DNA of 61,720 nucleotides from JAVJSD01 sp040219575 (GTDB lineage: Bacteria > Planctomycetota > Planctomycetia > Pirellulales > Pirellulaceae), in NCBI GenBank assembly GCA_040219575.1, contig JAVJSD010000151.1, positions 1 to 61,720 on the forward strand. The letters are read 5' to 3'. Below are positions 17,481-35,294 of this stretch, in pieces. Positions within the stretch are counted from its first letter, which is position 1. Each line of letters opens with the position of its first letter. The position numbers and the translations under genes were made by a program. The notes under the pieces are model-generated. The model was not told where the DNA came from, did no database searches, and was given only the letters and a program-made list of their open reading frames with translations.

Positions 17481-17533
17481 CTGACAAGTCACGCGTTGGA
17501 GTGGGGGATGCCGGCGGCGTGAGCAAGATGAAT

Positions 17534-17604
17534 GCGGGTGTAGCTCAATGGTAGAGCCACAGCCTTCCAAGCTGAAGACGAGGGTTCGATTCCCTTCACC
17601 CGCT
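17534..17604 (+). tRNA. tRNA-Gly (TCC)
   Basis: A 71-base tRNA with acceptor stem GCGGGTG/CACCCGC and anticodon loop CTTCCAA (anticodon TCC). The first pair of the anticodon stem is an A-A mismatch. CCA is not encoded. It is third in the cluster, like glyT in E. coli. Confidence 0.96.
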
Positions 17605-17671
17605 TTGGCGAATTAACTGCCGATTGCCGGGCCGGATGTCGGAATTGTTCCCCAGAAAATAGATGCAATTA

Positions 17672-17744
<73 letters not shown>

Positions 17745-17836
17745 CGTTCGCAGGGCGCCCCGGCCCTGGCCTTGAGAGTATCGTCGCGTTTCCATCGGTA
17801 ATGACAACCCAGGCTGTAAGGTAGGTGTAGAGAGCA

Positions 17837-19033
<1,197 letters not shown>

Positions 19034-19063
19034 CAAGAACGTCGAGGAGTCAGGAGAACACCC

Positions 19064-19136
<73 letters not shown>

Positions 19137-19289
19137 CACATCGCTGCCCCGCCGGGGGGCCGACGGCGCCGCCTTCGGCTCCGCGGTGTGGCGGCGTAGT
19201 TTTCCGAGGTTTCGCGGCTGATGTGGAAATAGCACGACCGGCTGGTCAGCGACAGGCATGGACGCTCGGCGCCGCTGGATGAGGAAGCG

Positions 19290-19766
19290 ATGGCGAAGGA
19301 TAAAACGATGTCGGGCGGCTCTGTCTGGGCGGAGCTGTTTCATTTCGGCGTCTACAAGCAGAGCCAGGGACGCATTGCCCGCCAGCTCACCTTTGTGGTG
19401 TTGGCGGTGGGCATCGCGCTGGCGGCGTACCGCTTGTGGGAGACGATGCGGTTGACTCCGCTGCCCCAGTGGATTCCCCAGGCGTCGGCGTTGGAGACCT
19501 ACCTGGCGATCGATCACACCTTGCCGCTGACGCTGCTGCTGGTCGGTTTGTGGATTAGCTTTCGCGTGGTGTGCATTCCCCGCTTCGCCGATTTTCTGAT
19601 CGCCGTGGAAGCGGAAATGAACAAGGTCTCCTGGCCGTCGCGCGGCGAGTTGGTGCGCAGTTCGATGGTGGTGATCGGCATCATCCTGGTGTTGGCGGTG
19701 TTGCTGACCAGTTTCGACCTGTTGTGGTACACGATTTTTTCGGCCCTGGGAGTCATTCAGCGCTAG
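19290..19766 (+). CDS. secE: Preprotein translocase subunit SecE
   Basis: The 158-residue protein has the SecE signature near its end: FLIAVEAEMNKVSWPSRGELVRSSMVVIGIILVLAVLLTSFDLLWY, with an amphipathic helix then the conserved membrane segment. Two further hydrophobic segments precede it (LTFVVLAVGIALAAYRLW and TLPLTLLLVGLWISF), so three membrane helices are expected, as in E. coli and unlike the short one-helix forms. It clamps SecY in the protein-export channel. GAGGA lies upstream of the ATG. The following nusG is the standard neighbour. Confidence 0.95.
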   Translation: MAKDKTMSGGSVWAELFHFGVYKQSQGRIARQLTFVVLAVGIALAAYRLWETMRLTPLPQWIPQASALETYLAIDHTLPLTLLLVGLWISFRVVCIPRFADFLIAVEAEMNKVSWPSRGELVRSSMVVIGIILVLAVLLTSFDLLWYTIFSALGVIQR

Positions 19767-19851
19767 GCGAATTGTTCAGGGCGCCTCGTTGTGCGGGGCG
19801 CCTGCGTTTCACTTATTCCCGTGCCGTGCGGCAAGTGTCGCGGTAAGCTCG

Positions 19852-20790
19852 ATGGAGAACGTCCCTGTGTCAGACGAGCTGCAAAGTTCAGCCGCCTCGC
19901 CGGATGAACCTGGCAAGCGAACGGACGAGTCATCGTCCGATGCGCAGGAACTGCGCTCCGCCGAGACGTCGACGCAAGACGACATGGCGACGCAGGACGA
20001 CGCGTCGACGCCGGACGACAGCCAGTTGCAGGCGTCGCCCAATCCGCGGGAAGAATCGCAACCGCTCGAGGACGCCGCGCACGAGGACGCCGCGCAGGCA
20101 TCGCCTGCCGTGGAAGATGAATCTGCCGACGCCGGCAATGACGACGACGCCGACGACGCCGACGCTGACGACGACTATGAGGACGACGAGTACGACGGTG
20201 ATGTCGAGCCGTTGGAGTTGATCGAGGAGGCGCCGGAAGAGGAGGAGATCGCCACCGATTGGTACATCCTCAAGGTGCAGGTCAACCGCGAGAACACCAT
20301 CTGCGACGCGCTCTGGCGGCGGGTCAAGGTGGCCGGCCTGGAGCGGTACTTCAACAAGATCATCGTTCCCACCGAGGAAGTGCAGGAGTTCACCAAGACC
20401 GGCAAGAAGCGGATCGTCAAGAAGAAGCTGTATCCCGGCTACATCATGGTCAACATGGCCATCAACGACGATTCCTGGTTCCTCGTCCGCGAGACGCCGG
20501 GCATCGGCGACTTCACCGGCTCGGCCGGCAAGCCCACACCGATGCAGCAGCACGAGATCGCCGCGATCCTCATTAAGACCGAACCCGAGAACAAGGAAGA
20601 GGCCCAGATCCGCAGCGTGATCAAGGTCAAGCCGGGCGACCGTGTTCGCGTCAAGGAAGGGTATTTCCAGAATTTCGAAGGTCAGATCGACGCCGTGGAC
20701 GAGGCCAACGGCCGCGTGACGGTCATCATCACCATCTTCAATCGCTCCACGCCCGTCGAACTGGAGCATTGGCAGGTGGAGGAAGTCTAG
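19852..20790 (+). CDS. nusG: Transcription antitermination factor NusG with long acidic N-terminal extension
   Basis: Starting at ATG 19852 (MENVPVSDEL) gives 312 residues against about 180 in E. coli. An in-frame GTG at 19867 is an alternative. Residues 1-133 are Ser/Asp/Glu-rich and surely disordered, with DDDADDADADDDYEDDEYDGD at 97-117. The NGN domain begins at TDWYILKVQVN (135-145) and includes KKLYPGYIMVNM. The KOW domain starts at KPGDRVRVKEGYFQNFEG. NusG binds the RNA polymerase clamp and links it with ribosome or Rho; the extension could add contacts or mimic nucleic acid, which is speculation. It lies between secE and rplK. Confidence 0.96.
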   Translation: MENVPVSDELQSSAASPDEPGKRTDESSSDAQELRSAETSTQDDMATQDDASTPDDSQLQASPNPREESQPLEDAAHEDAAQASPAVEDESADAGNDDDADDADADDDYEDDEYDGDVEPLELIEEAPEEEEIATDWYILKVQVNRENTICDALWRRVKVAGLERYFNKIIVPTEEVQEFTKTGKKRIVKKKLYPGYIMVNMAINDDSWFLVRETPGIGDFTGSAGKPTPMQQHEIAAILIKTEPENKEEAQIRSVIKVKPGDRVRVKEGYFQNFEGQIDAVDEANGRVTVIITIFNRSTPVELEHWQVEEV

Positions 20791-20807
20791 TTCGTCGCCG
20801 CGCGAGA

Positions 20808-20841
20808 GAATCCGGCGAGCAAGCGAATCCGGCGAGCAAGC
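20808..20841. repeat. 17-bp direct repeat, two copies, after nusG
   Basis: GAATCCGGCGAGCAAGC occurs at 20808-20824 and again directly at 20825-20841, in the gap between nusG and rplK. It is a recent tandem duplication inside an otherwise conserved operon. Confidence 0.85.
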
Positions 20842-20953
20842 GAAATCGACAGCCAACCGTCCTCGCGGACGCAGCAAACACAGCGGCACACGCCCCCAAT
20901 CGCCCCGCATAAAAACCACCCCCGCAGACAACGTTTTTCCAGTAGAGCGTTCC

Positions 20954-21379
20954 ATGGCAAAACAACTCGTAGGCCAGGCCAAGTTCCAAGTCCCCGGCGG
21001 ACAGGCCACGCCGGCGCCGCCGGTCGGCACTTCGCTCGGTAAATTCGGCATCAACCTCGGTCAGTTCGTGCAGCAGTTCAACGACCGCACCAAGGAGTTC
21101 GCCGGCACGCCGATTCCGGTCGTGGTCAGCGTCTACAGCGACCGCACCTTCGACTTCATCACCAAGAGCCCGCCGGCCGCCGCCCTGCTCAAGCAGGCCG
21201 CGGGAATCGCCAAGGGCTCGGGGGTTCCCAACAAGGAAAAGGTCGGCAAGGTGACGATCGAGCAACTCGAGAGCATCTGCAAGCAGAAGATGGCCGATCT
21301 CAACGCCCGCGACATCGACCACGCGCGGCGGATGATCGAGGGAACCGCCCGCAGCATGGGTCTGGAAGTTGTCGGCTGA
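20954..21379 (+). CDS. rplK: 50S ribosomal protein L11
   Basis: The 141-residue protein matches L11 throughout: GQAKFQVPGGQATPAPPVGTSLGKFGINLGQFVQQFND, then TFDFITKSPPAAALLKQAAG, and a C-terminal rRNA-binding domain ending ARRMIEGTARSMGLEVVG. L11 binds 23S rRNA at the GTPase-associated centre, where EF-Tu and EF-G act. The usual N-terminal MAKK is MAKQLVGQAKF. It is 163 bases after nusG; a longer gap than usual holds the tandem repeat. Confidence 0.98.
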   Translation: MAKQLVGQAKFQVPGGQATPAPPVGTSLGKFGINLGQFVQQFNDRTKEFAGTPIPVVVSVYSDRTFDFITKSPPAAALLKQAAGIAKGSGVPNKEKVGKVTIEQLESICKQKMADLNARDIDHARRMIEGTARSMGLEVVG

Positions 21380-21457
21380 CAACAAGCTTGGGCGGTCGGC
21401 GGCGGCAAACGCCCCGCTCGCCGCTTTTCGGAAACAACCACTTCGGAAGTGATCGTG

Positions 21458-22141
21458 ATGCCAAAGCAATCGAAACGTTACCGGGCGCTGGCCGAGAAGG
21501 CCGCCTCCGCCAAGGATTCGCTCCCGTTGGCCAAGGCGGTGGAGCGTCTCAAGTCGTTCAACACCACCAAATTCGACCAGACCGTCGAGATCCATATGCG
21601 GCTGGGCGTCGACGCCAAACAGGCCGACCAGATCGTGCGTGGTTCGCTGGTGCTGCCCCACGGCATCGGCAAATCGCAGCGGGTGGTGGTGTTCGCCAAG
21701 GGCGATCTCGTGGCGGTCGCACAAGAGGCGGGTGCCGACGTGGTGGGGCAGGAGGAGCTCGCCCAGAAGATCAAGGACGGCTGGACCGACTTCGACGTCT
21801 GCATCGCCGCGCCGGACATGATGGGGCTGGTGGGTCCGCTGGGCCGCGTGCTGGGGCCCCGCGGGTTGATGCCCTCGCCCCGAGCCGGCACGGTCACGCC
21901 CGACGTGGGCAACGTCGTCAAGGAGTACAAGGCGGGCAAGGTTGAGTTCCGCAACGACGCGGGCGGCAACGTGCACGCGATGGTCGGCAAGCTGAGCTTC
22001 GACGGCGACAAGCTGACCGACAACATTCAAGCCTTCATCAACCACATCAACTCGATCAAGCCGACGGCCGTCAAGGGCACGTACGTGCGTGGCGTAACGA
22101 TCTGCGCCACCATGAGCCCGGGCGTCCGCGTGGCCGCCTGA
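21458..22141 (+). CDS. rplA: 50S ribosomal protein L1
   Basis: The ATG at 21458 (MPKQSKRYRAL, 227 residues) is preferred over a GTG 9 bases upstream because GGAAG lies 8 bases before it. L1 motifs are clear: FDQTVEIHMRLGVDAKQADQ, VVVFAKGD, and GLMPSPRAGTVTPDVGNVVKEYKAGKVEFRND. L1 forms the L1 stalk of the large subunit and in many bacteria represses its own operon by binding a leader. Tight synteny with rplK supports the call. Confidence 0.98.
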   Translation: MPKQSKRYRALAEKAASAKDSLPLAKAVERLKSFNTTKFDQTVEIHMRLGVDAKQADQIVRGSLVLPHGIGKSQRVVVFAKGDLVAVAQEAGADVVGQEELAQKIKDGWTDFDVCIAAPDMMGLVGPLGRVLGPRGLMPSPRAGTVTPDVGNVVKEYKAGKVEFRNDAGGNVHAMVGKLSFDGDKLTDNIQAFINHINSIKPTAVKGTYVRGVTICATMSPGVRVAA

Positions 22142-22181
22142 CGTTGCGAATGCGTCGCGGAAGAAACCGGGAACACAAGTC

Positions 22182-22787
22182 ATGAGCAAAAAAGTCAAGC
22201 AACTCATTACGCGGGATATTTCCGAGCGCCTGGCGGGCGTCGACGACGCGTTGCTGGTCAACGTCATCGGGCTCGACGCCAACAAGACGGTGCTGCTGCG
22301 GAAGCAACTCAGCGAGAAGAACATCCACCTGCTGGTGGTCAAGAACAGCCTCGCCAAGCGAGCCACCGAGGGGACGCCGCTGGCGGCCGCCTTCAACGGC
22401 ACCGAGGGTTCGCTGGCCATCGTGTGGGGCGCCGAGGACTTCATCTCCCTGGCCAAGGAGGTCTCCACGCTCGACAAGGGCAAGGAGTACGAGAAGTTCG
22501 AGGCCCGCGGCGGCGTGATGGACGGCGAACATTTGTCGCCGGAGCGGGTCCAGGAAATCAGCAAGTGGCCCAGCCGCACCGAGCAACTCAGCATCCTGAT
22601 GGGTCAGGTGCTCTCGCCGGGCGCCAACCTGGCGGGGGCTTTGATCGGCGCGGGCGGCGCGCTGGCCAGCCAGATCAAGCAGATCGCCGACGGCGAAGCC
22701 GGCGGCGGCGTCGCGACAGAAGTTCCTGCCGGCGGCGGTGGTGATGAGCAGACCGCCGAGGAATCAACCGAGCAGCCCGCCGAGTAA
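22182..22787 (+). CDS. rplJ: 50S ribosomal protein L10
   Basis: The 201-residue protein starts MSKKVKQLITRDISERL. It carries the L10 core (LLVVKNSLAKRATEGTPLAAAFNG, then GSLAIVWGAEDFISLAKEV) and a C-terminal helix that docks L7/L12 dimers. The last 30 residues are Gly/Glu-rich. L10 anchors the L12 stalk and usually controls rplJ-rplL translation. A 13-bp repeat, three times over, starts exactly at the stop codon. Confidence 0.97.
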   Translation: MSKKVKQLITRDISERLAGVDDALLVNVIGLDANKTVLLRKQLSEKNIHLLVVKNSLAKRATEGTPLAAAFNGTEGSLAIVWGAEDFISLAKEVSTLDKGKEYEKFEARGGVMDGEHLSPERVQEISKWPSRTEQLSILMGQVLSPGANLAGALIGAGGALASQIKQIADGEAGGGVATEVPAGGGGDEQTAEESTEQPAE

Positions 22788-22823
22788 CTCGACCGACTAA
22801 CTCGGCCGACTAACTCGGCCGAC
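22785..22823. repeat. 13-bp tandem repeat, three copies, starting at the rplJ stop codon
   Basis: TAACTCGACCGAC (22785-22797) is followed by two exact copies of TAACTCGGCCGAC (22798-22810, 22811-22823). The TAA of the first copy is the rplJ stop codon. All lie in the rplJ-rplL gap. Confidence 0.9.
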
Positions 22824-22908
22824 GAGAAAACAACAAACCAACAATCCCATAATCCCCTGCCGTGAACGTACTGCGTGCGGCGACCAGCGTGAAAGGACGA
22901 GCCCAACC

Positions 22909-23319
22909 ATGTCTGAAGAAACTGCCACCCTCGAAGTTGCCCCCGAGCTGAAAGACCTCGGGGACAAGATCTCCGGCCTGACGTTGAAGCAGGCCAAGGA
23001 GTTGAGTGACTACCTGGAGAACGCCTACGGCATCAAGCCCGCCGCCGGCGGCGCGGTGATGATGGCTCCGAGCGGCGACAGCGGCGGCGCCGAAGCCGCG
23101 GTCGAGCAGACCGAGTTCGACGTGGTCATGACCGGCCACGGCGATCAGAAGCTGCAGGTGGTCAAGGTCGTGAAGAATCTCATGGGCAACACGCTCATGG
23201 AGGCCAAGAAGCTCGTGGAGTCGTGCCCCGCCACGATCAAGGAGAAGGTCTCGAAGGAAGACGCGGAAAAGGTCAAAACCGAGCTGGAAGGCGCCGGCGC
23301 CTCGGTCGAGCTGAAATAG
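22909..23319 (+). CDS. rplL: 50S ribosomal protein L7/L12
   Basis: The 136-residue protein has the N-terminal dimer helices (LKDLGDKISGLTLKQAKELSDYLENAYGI), an Ala/Gly hinge, and the C-terminal factor-binding domain (EFDVVMTGHGDQKLQVVKVVKNL through EGAGASVELK). The hinge is VMMAPSGDSGGAEAAVEQ. It forms the flexible stalk that recruits EF-Tu and EF-G. An AAAGGA ribosome site precedes the ATG. A strong hairpin lies between it and rpoB. Confidence 0.97.
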   Translation: MSEETATLEVAPELKDLGDKISGLTLKQAKELSDYLENAYGIKPAAGGAVMMAPSGDSGGAEAAVEQTEFDVVMTGHGDQKLQVVKVVKNLMGNTLMEAKKLVESCPATIKEKVSKEDAEKVKTELEGAGASVELK

Positions 23320-23455
23320 CCAACCTTTCCTGTTGCAGCGTCGCCGCCACTGGATGGCGTCGGCGCGGGTAGTATCCGCTTGATTGCGAACGTTTTTCTC
23401 GCCTTTTGCGAGCTGGTGTCAGCGCCGCGCGGAATCTGCGCGCGCATCTCTCATG

Positions 23456-23488
23456 CGCAGCCCCGGTTGGAACCGGACCGGGGCTGCG
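23456..23488 (+). promoter_or_regulatory. Perfect 12-bp hairpin between rplL and rpoB
   Basis: CGCAGCCCCGGT (23456-23467), a 9-base loop, then ACCGGGGCTGCG (23477-23488). No T-run follows, so it is not a classic terminator. In E. coli this same gap holds an attenuator and an RNase III cut site that set the ratio of ribosomal protein to polymerase; a like role here is inference. Confidence 0.6.
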
Positions 23489-23559
23489 TCCGCGCTGACT
23501 GCGGTCGTCGCCTCCGGACTTTCGTTCTTCCCGCCGTCATGTAAGGAGCAGCCGCGTCC

Positions 23560-27288
<3,729 letters not shown>

Positions 27289-27379
27289 CACGGATGGTTT
27301 TCGCTTCCGCCAAGTGTGCGGAGGTTCCCACAATGCACTGAGACACCGCCAGTGGTGAATCGATAAGGAGCACTCGACC

Positions 27380-31732
<4,353 letters not shown>

Positions 31733-31761
31733 ACCCGGTCGCGCAATCTGCACATCACAAC

Positions 31762-31806
31762 ACCCCTGTCGACGGATTCGTCGGCAGGGGTTTTTGTTTG
31801 AAGCAG
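31762..31806 (+). terminator. Intrinsic terminator of the rpoBC cluster
   Basis: ACCCCTGTCGAC pairs with GTCGGCAGGGGT around the loop GGATTC, with one mismatch. The stem is followed by TTTTTGTTT. It closes the long ribosomal protein and polymerase cluster. Confidence 0.85.
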
Positions 31807-31888
31807 GTAGACTGTCCCAGCGATTCTCGCGCGAGGCCGAATACGGCGGCGGGCAGCGGCGGCAAACACTATCGTGAAATCTACTCTC

Positions 31889-32320
31889 TCAGTTCTGCTT
31901 GTCCCGAATCCACGTCGCGCAGTGGCGTCGCACGCCGGCGGCGTCGAGGAACGACATGGAGCTGAGTTCTCGGTAGCCCAACTGCTGAAATCGGGCCGCC
32001 CTGGCGCTGTACGAGGCGGTGGTCATGCCGTGATAGGAATAAAAGCCCAGGCCCTGCGGCCGGGGAACGAACCGCGCGCGGTACAGGGCCTCGTCCGCTC
32101 CCTGCTTGCCCTCCACCTTGGCCGGATAGAATCGCCTGGCGAGGTTCTCGTTGAACAGTTGGTGGTACTCGTCGGACGGCAGCCACTTCGAAAAGCGAAC
32201 GCCCTGGGCAGGCGCCATGATCGGCCGGTCGGGGTCGTCGGGCGCGGGGGTCGACGGAAGCGTGAGCGTGAGTTCGCTGGCCACTAGCAGCAGGCAACTG
32301 CACCACATGGCGACTTCCAT
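31889..32320 (-). CDS. Small secreted protein with bacterial tandem-repeat (BTRD1-like) units
   Basis: From the ATG at 32320 the protein has 143 residues; a second ATG at 32308 would remove four. MWCSCLLLVASELTLTLPS looks like a signal peptide. The mature part holds about one and a half copies of a repeat in which a Tyr/His-containing start and a Gly-Tyr turn recur: KWLPSDEYHQLFNENLARRFYP and YHGMTTASYSARAARFQQLGYR, ending CATWIRD. These match my memory of Bacterial tandem repeat domain 1, found in longer secreted hydrolase-like proteins. Such a short stand-alone form is unusual. Function is unknown. It is convergent with rpoC. Confidence 0.65.
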   Translation of the reverse strand: MEVAMWCSCLLLVASELTLTLPSTPAPDDPDRPIMAPAQGVRFSKWLPSDEYHQLFNENLARRFYPAKVEGKQGADEALYRARFVPRPQGLGFYSYHGMTTASYSARAARFQQLGYRELSSMSFLDAAGVRRHCATWIRDKQN

Positions 32321-32580
32321 TCCCGACGAGGCCGCGGCGCAAAGCCGTGCGGCGAAAGACAAACGGCGGCATCTCCGCGACCGATTCCGGATTCTGGCGA
32401 GTTTACCGCGGAAAGACAAGCAAAATCCGCGTCGCGACAAAAATCCGCGTCGCGACCGTGTCGCTGTTGAAGGACGTCGGCATCGGAACGTTGGCGACTC
32501 GCTGCTGGGCGGGGAACTTTTCTCGTCGATTTGCGTCGATACCGCGTCGTCCTTTGATCTTGCCGCAGGGGGATTTGAGA

Positions 32581-35157
32581 ATGCTGCGTTCCTCGTATCG
32601 GATGGGTTGGATCCTGTTGCTGGTCGCGGCCGGTGTCGCCGGCCGAGGATTGGGGCAAGGCGACGGGCAGATCGAGAAGCTGGTGAAAGGGTTGGCCGAT
32701 GAGCAGTTCGAGGTGCGTGAAACGTCGATGCGGGCGTTGATCGAGGTGGGGAAGTCCGCCCTGCCGGCGCTGGAAAGGGCGGCGAAGTCGGACGATCCCG
32801 AGGTGGCGTTTCGGGCCAAGCAGGCCATTCGCGCGATTACGTTTCTGGAGCCGGCCGAGCAGGCGAGATTGCGCGAAGACGGGCAGCACGCCCTGGTGAA
32901 GGGGGACAACGAAGCGATGGTGCGGGCCTATCGCCGGTTGTGCCTGGCGAGGAATGCGTCGCTCGACGATCGTCGCTGGTTGGGGCATGCGCATCAGTTG
33001 GGCGGGCGGTGGCAGCAGGCCGCCGAGGCGTATGCGGCGGTGCTGGAGCAAATCGACCATCAGTTGGACGACGCGGCCGACGCGGCCGACGTTCCTTCCA
33101 CCGGGGGCGTCGTGTCGCGCGAGCAGTTGGTGAAGCAACGAGCGGCGCTCATCGTGATGCTGGGGCGGATTCAATGCAGAATGCTGGACAAGCCGGCGGC
33201 CGCCGTCGCGACCTACAAGCTGGCCGCGCGTCATTCGGACGAGCTCAACAAGCCCCTGGACGAGTTGGCCGCCATCTGGAAGGCGCGGATCGCCGAGGCG
33301 CTCGAGAAGTCGCGAGCCGGCGGAGCCGTGGGGAACCTCAATCGCTATGACGAAAACCTGCACTATCCACTGCTGGCGCTGCGCGAGTCGGCCGACACAC
33401 AGCAGCAGCTGGGGCGATTTGGCGAGGCGCTGGAAACCTGGCGAAGGATACGGCTCGCGGCGCGGTGCTATCACGGGGGACAAGAGGACGAAATCGTCGG
33501 CATCACCCGACTGCTGCGGAAGCACGAGACCGCGACGGGTGAAACACCCTTTGAATTGAACCTGCTCGACGCCGAAGAACCAACAAGCACGTTCGACTTG
33601 TCGGATGCGGAAACCTTGGCCCGGGCGTACCGCATCGACAACAACTACTGGACGTTCTGCCTGACGCCGCCGGTGGGCGGCGAGTTCGCCACGCTGAAAT
33701 TCGACTGCGACATCGAACAGTTCGAGCGGCGGTACGGTGGGCAATTCGACTGTTGGGCGATGGTCGGTGAGAACGACGCGCGGCGGATGGGCATCGGCGG
33801 CATCGGCTGGCCCGCGGACCGCGAGTTGGGCCGAGCCGTGCAATCAGCGACGTACGACATCGAGCCGGGGACCGGGGCGGTGCACTTCCGAGTCGGTTCG
33901 TGGGCCGGGAAGTTTCGCGTGCACCAGGTGAAAGTGACGGCCACTTTCCGTGAGCGGCGCGTCGAGGCGGAACCCCCCTCGCCCACGGTCGGCTACATCA
34001 TTCAGAACGAGTGCCTGCCCGAGGGGGGCGAGCTGACGTTGGACGGAGAGCCGTACCAAACGGCCGTCGCCTCGCACGGTGTGGCGCCGGGACTTCACAC
34101 CTACCGATATTCGCATCCCGAGCGGTCGGCCGCGTTGACGTATGCGGCGGAGTTTCAGCCGGGGGCGCGGTACGGGCTGTTCATCAATCTCGACAGCCCG
34201 CTCGAGAGCCGACTGACGAATCTCCGTGGCTTTGTCGGCAACGACGGCGGAGACAGCAGCCTCGTGCGGCGAAAGGACGGCGGTTGGTTTACTGTCTGGC
34301 AGGCCGAGGGCGGGACGCTTCGCTTCGCCACGAGCGACGACCTGGTGCGTTGGAGCGAGCCCTGGGGCCTGGCGGAATCGGGACTGTACGGCGATCGTCT
34401 GCAGTGCGTCTCGCCATCGCTGCATGTCGACGGAGAGGGCGAATTGTGGCTGACGTACTTCAGCAATCGCTTGGACCTGGAGCAGTTGAACAGCGGCGGC
34501 TTTCGCTTGTTCCTCACGCATTCGCGCGACGGACGGGAGTGGTCGACGCCGCGTCCACTGACGACCTCAACCAGCGGTTGGCCGCCGGGAGCGGTGCAGA
34601 TGACGACCGGGCCCGACGGGATGTTCTGGATGTTCCATCGGCTGATGGCCGCGTCGGCCGACAGCCCGGCCGAAGTCACGCGGCTCGAACCGTTGGCGAT
34701 CGCGGGGGACGATTCGCTGGCCGGTCATGCCCGTCGTCCTCACGCCGTATTCACCGCCGACGGACGTGCGCACCTGGTATGGGACCACTTCGGGCAGAAG
34801 TTGATGTATGCCCGACGTGATGCAGACGGGGCGTGGTCGGCGGCCGTGGAGTTGACCATGGCGGGGCAGGGTGCCTCCGCCTCTTGGCCGCGGCTGTTAT
34901 TGGACGGACGTCGGGCGGCGCTGGTGTACGAAAAGTCCGGGTCGTGGTTGCGGCCCGGGCGGATCACCGAGACCGGGCTCGAGTTGGGCGAGGCGGTGAA
35001 GCTCACCGATCATGTGGCCCCGCTAAGCAGTCTCTACTTGCCTACCGAGTCCGACGGCCCGCTGGCGGCGTTGTGCGGCAAGGATACGCTGTGGGTGCGG
35101 ACGGTGAAGCGAGCGGAGCTGTTTGAGAAGCTCTTCGCGGCGGGCAGGGTCGATTGA
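32581..35157 (+). CDS. Secreted protein with HEAT/TPR-like N-terminus and sialidase-like propeller
   Basis: The ATG at 32581 has GGGGGAT 8 bases upstream; the frame is open further 5' but that stretch lacks a signal peptide. The 858-residue protein starts with a signal sequence (MGWILLLVAAGVAGRGLGQG), then a HEAT-like pair (EKLVKGLADEQFEVRETSM; SALPALERAAKSDDPEVAFR) and TPR-like helices to about 320. The C-terminal half (from about 540) repeats blade motifs such as LVRRKDGGWFTVWQAEGG, LRFATSDDLVRWSEPW and LFLTHSRDGREWSTPRPL, typical of sialidase or glycoside-hydrolase-like propellers. Catalytic residues were not identified. A role in handling glycans or as a carbohydrate-binding scaffold is inference. 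Confidence 0.65.
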   Translation: MLRSSYRMGWILLLVAAGVAGRGLGQGDGQIEKLVKGLADEQFEVRETSMRALIEVGKSALPALERAAKSDDPEVAFRAKQAIRAITFLEPAEQARLREDGQHALVKGDNEAMVRAYRRLCLARNASLDDRRWLGHAHQLGGRWQQAAEAYAAVLEQIDHQLDDAADAADVPSTGGVVSREQLVKQRAALIVMLGRIQCRMLDKPAAAVATYKLAARHSDELNKPLDELAAIWKARIAEALEKSRAGGAVGNLNRYDENLHYPLLALRESADTQQQLGRFGEALETWRRIRLAARCYHGGQEDEIVGITRLLRKHETATGETPFELNLLDAEEPTSTFDLSDAETLARAYRIDNNYWTFCLTPPVGGEFATLKFDCDIEQFERRYGGQFDCWAMVGENDARRMGIGGIGWPADRELGRAVQSATYDIEPGTGAVHFRVGSWAGKFRVHQVKVTATFRERRVEAEPPSPTVGYIIQNECLPEGGELTLDGEPYQTAVASHGVAPGLHTYRYSHPERSAALTYAAEFQPGARYGLFINLDSPLESRLTNLRGFVGNDGGDSSLVRRKDGGWFTVWQAEGGTLRFATSDDLVRWSEPWGLAESGLYGDRLQCVSPSLHVDGEGELWLTYFSNRLDLEQLNSGGFRLFLTHSRDGREWSTPRPLTTSTSGWPPGAVQMTTGPDGMFWMFHRLMAASADSPAEVTRLEPLAIAGDDSLAGHARRPHAVFTADGRAHLVWDHFGQKLMYARRDADGAWSAAVELTMAGQGASASWPRLLLDGRRAALVYEKSGSWLRPGRITETGLELGEAVKLTDHVAPLSSLYLPTESDGPLAALCGKDTLWVRTVKRAELFEKLFAAGRVD

Positions 35158-35294
35158 TGAACGGCGCGCGATGATTGTTGATGGTTGAAGTGAAGAGGGA
35201 GAGGGAGTGCGTGGAGAAGTCGCGTTCACAGTGTAGCGACTGAGGCGAGAAAAGACATCCTCCACGCTCGAATTAACAGTCGCGCGCTGCGCGC

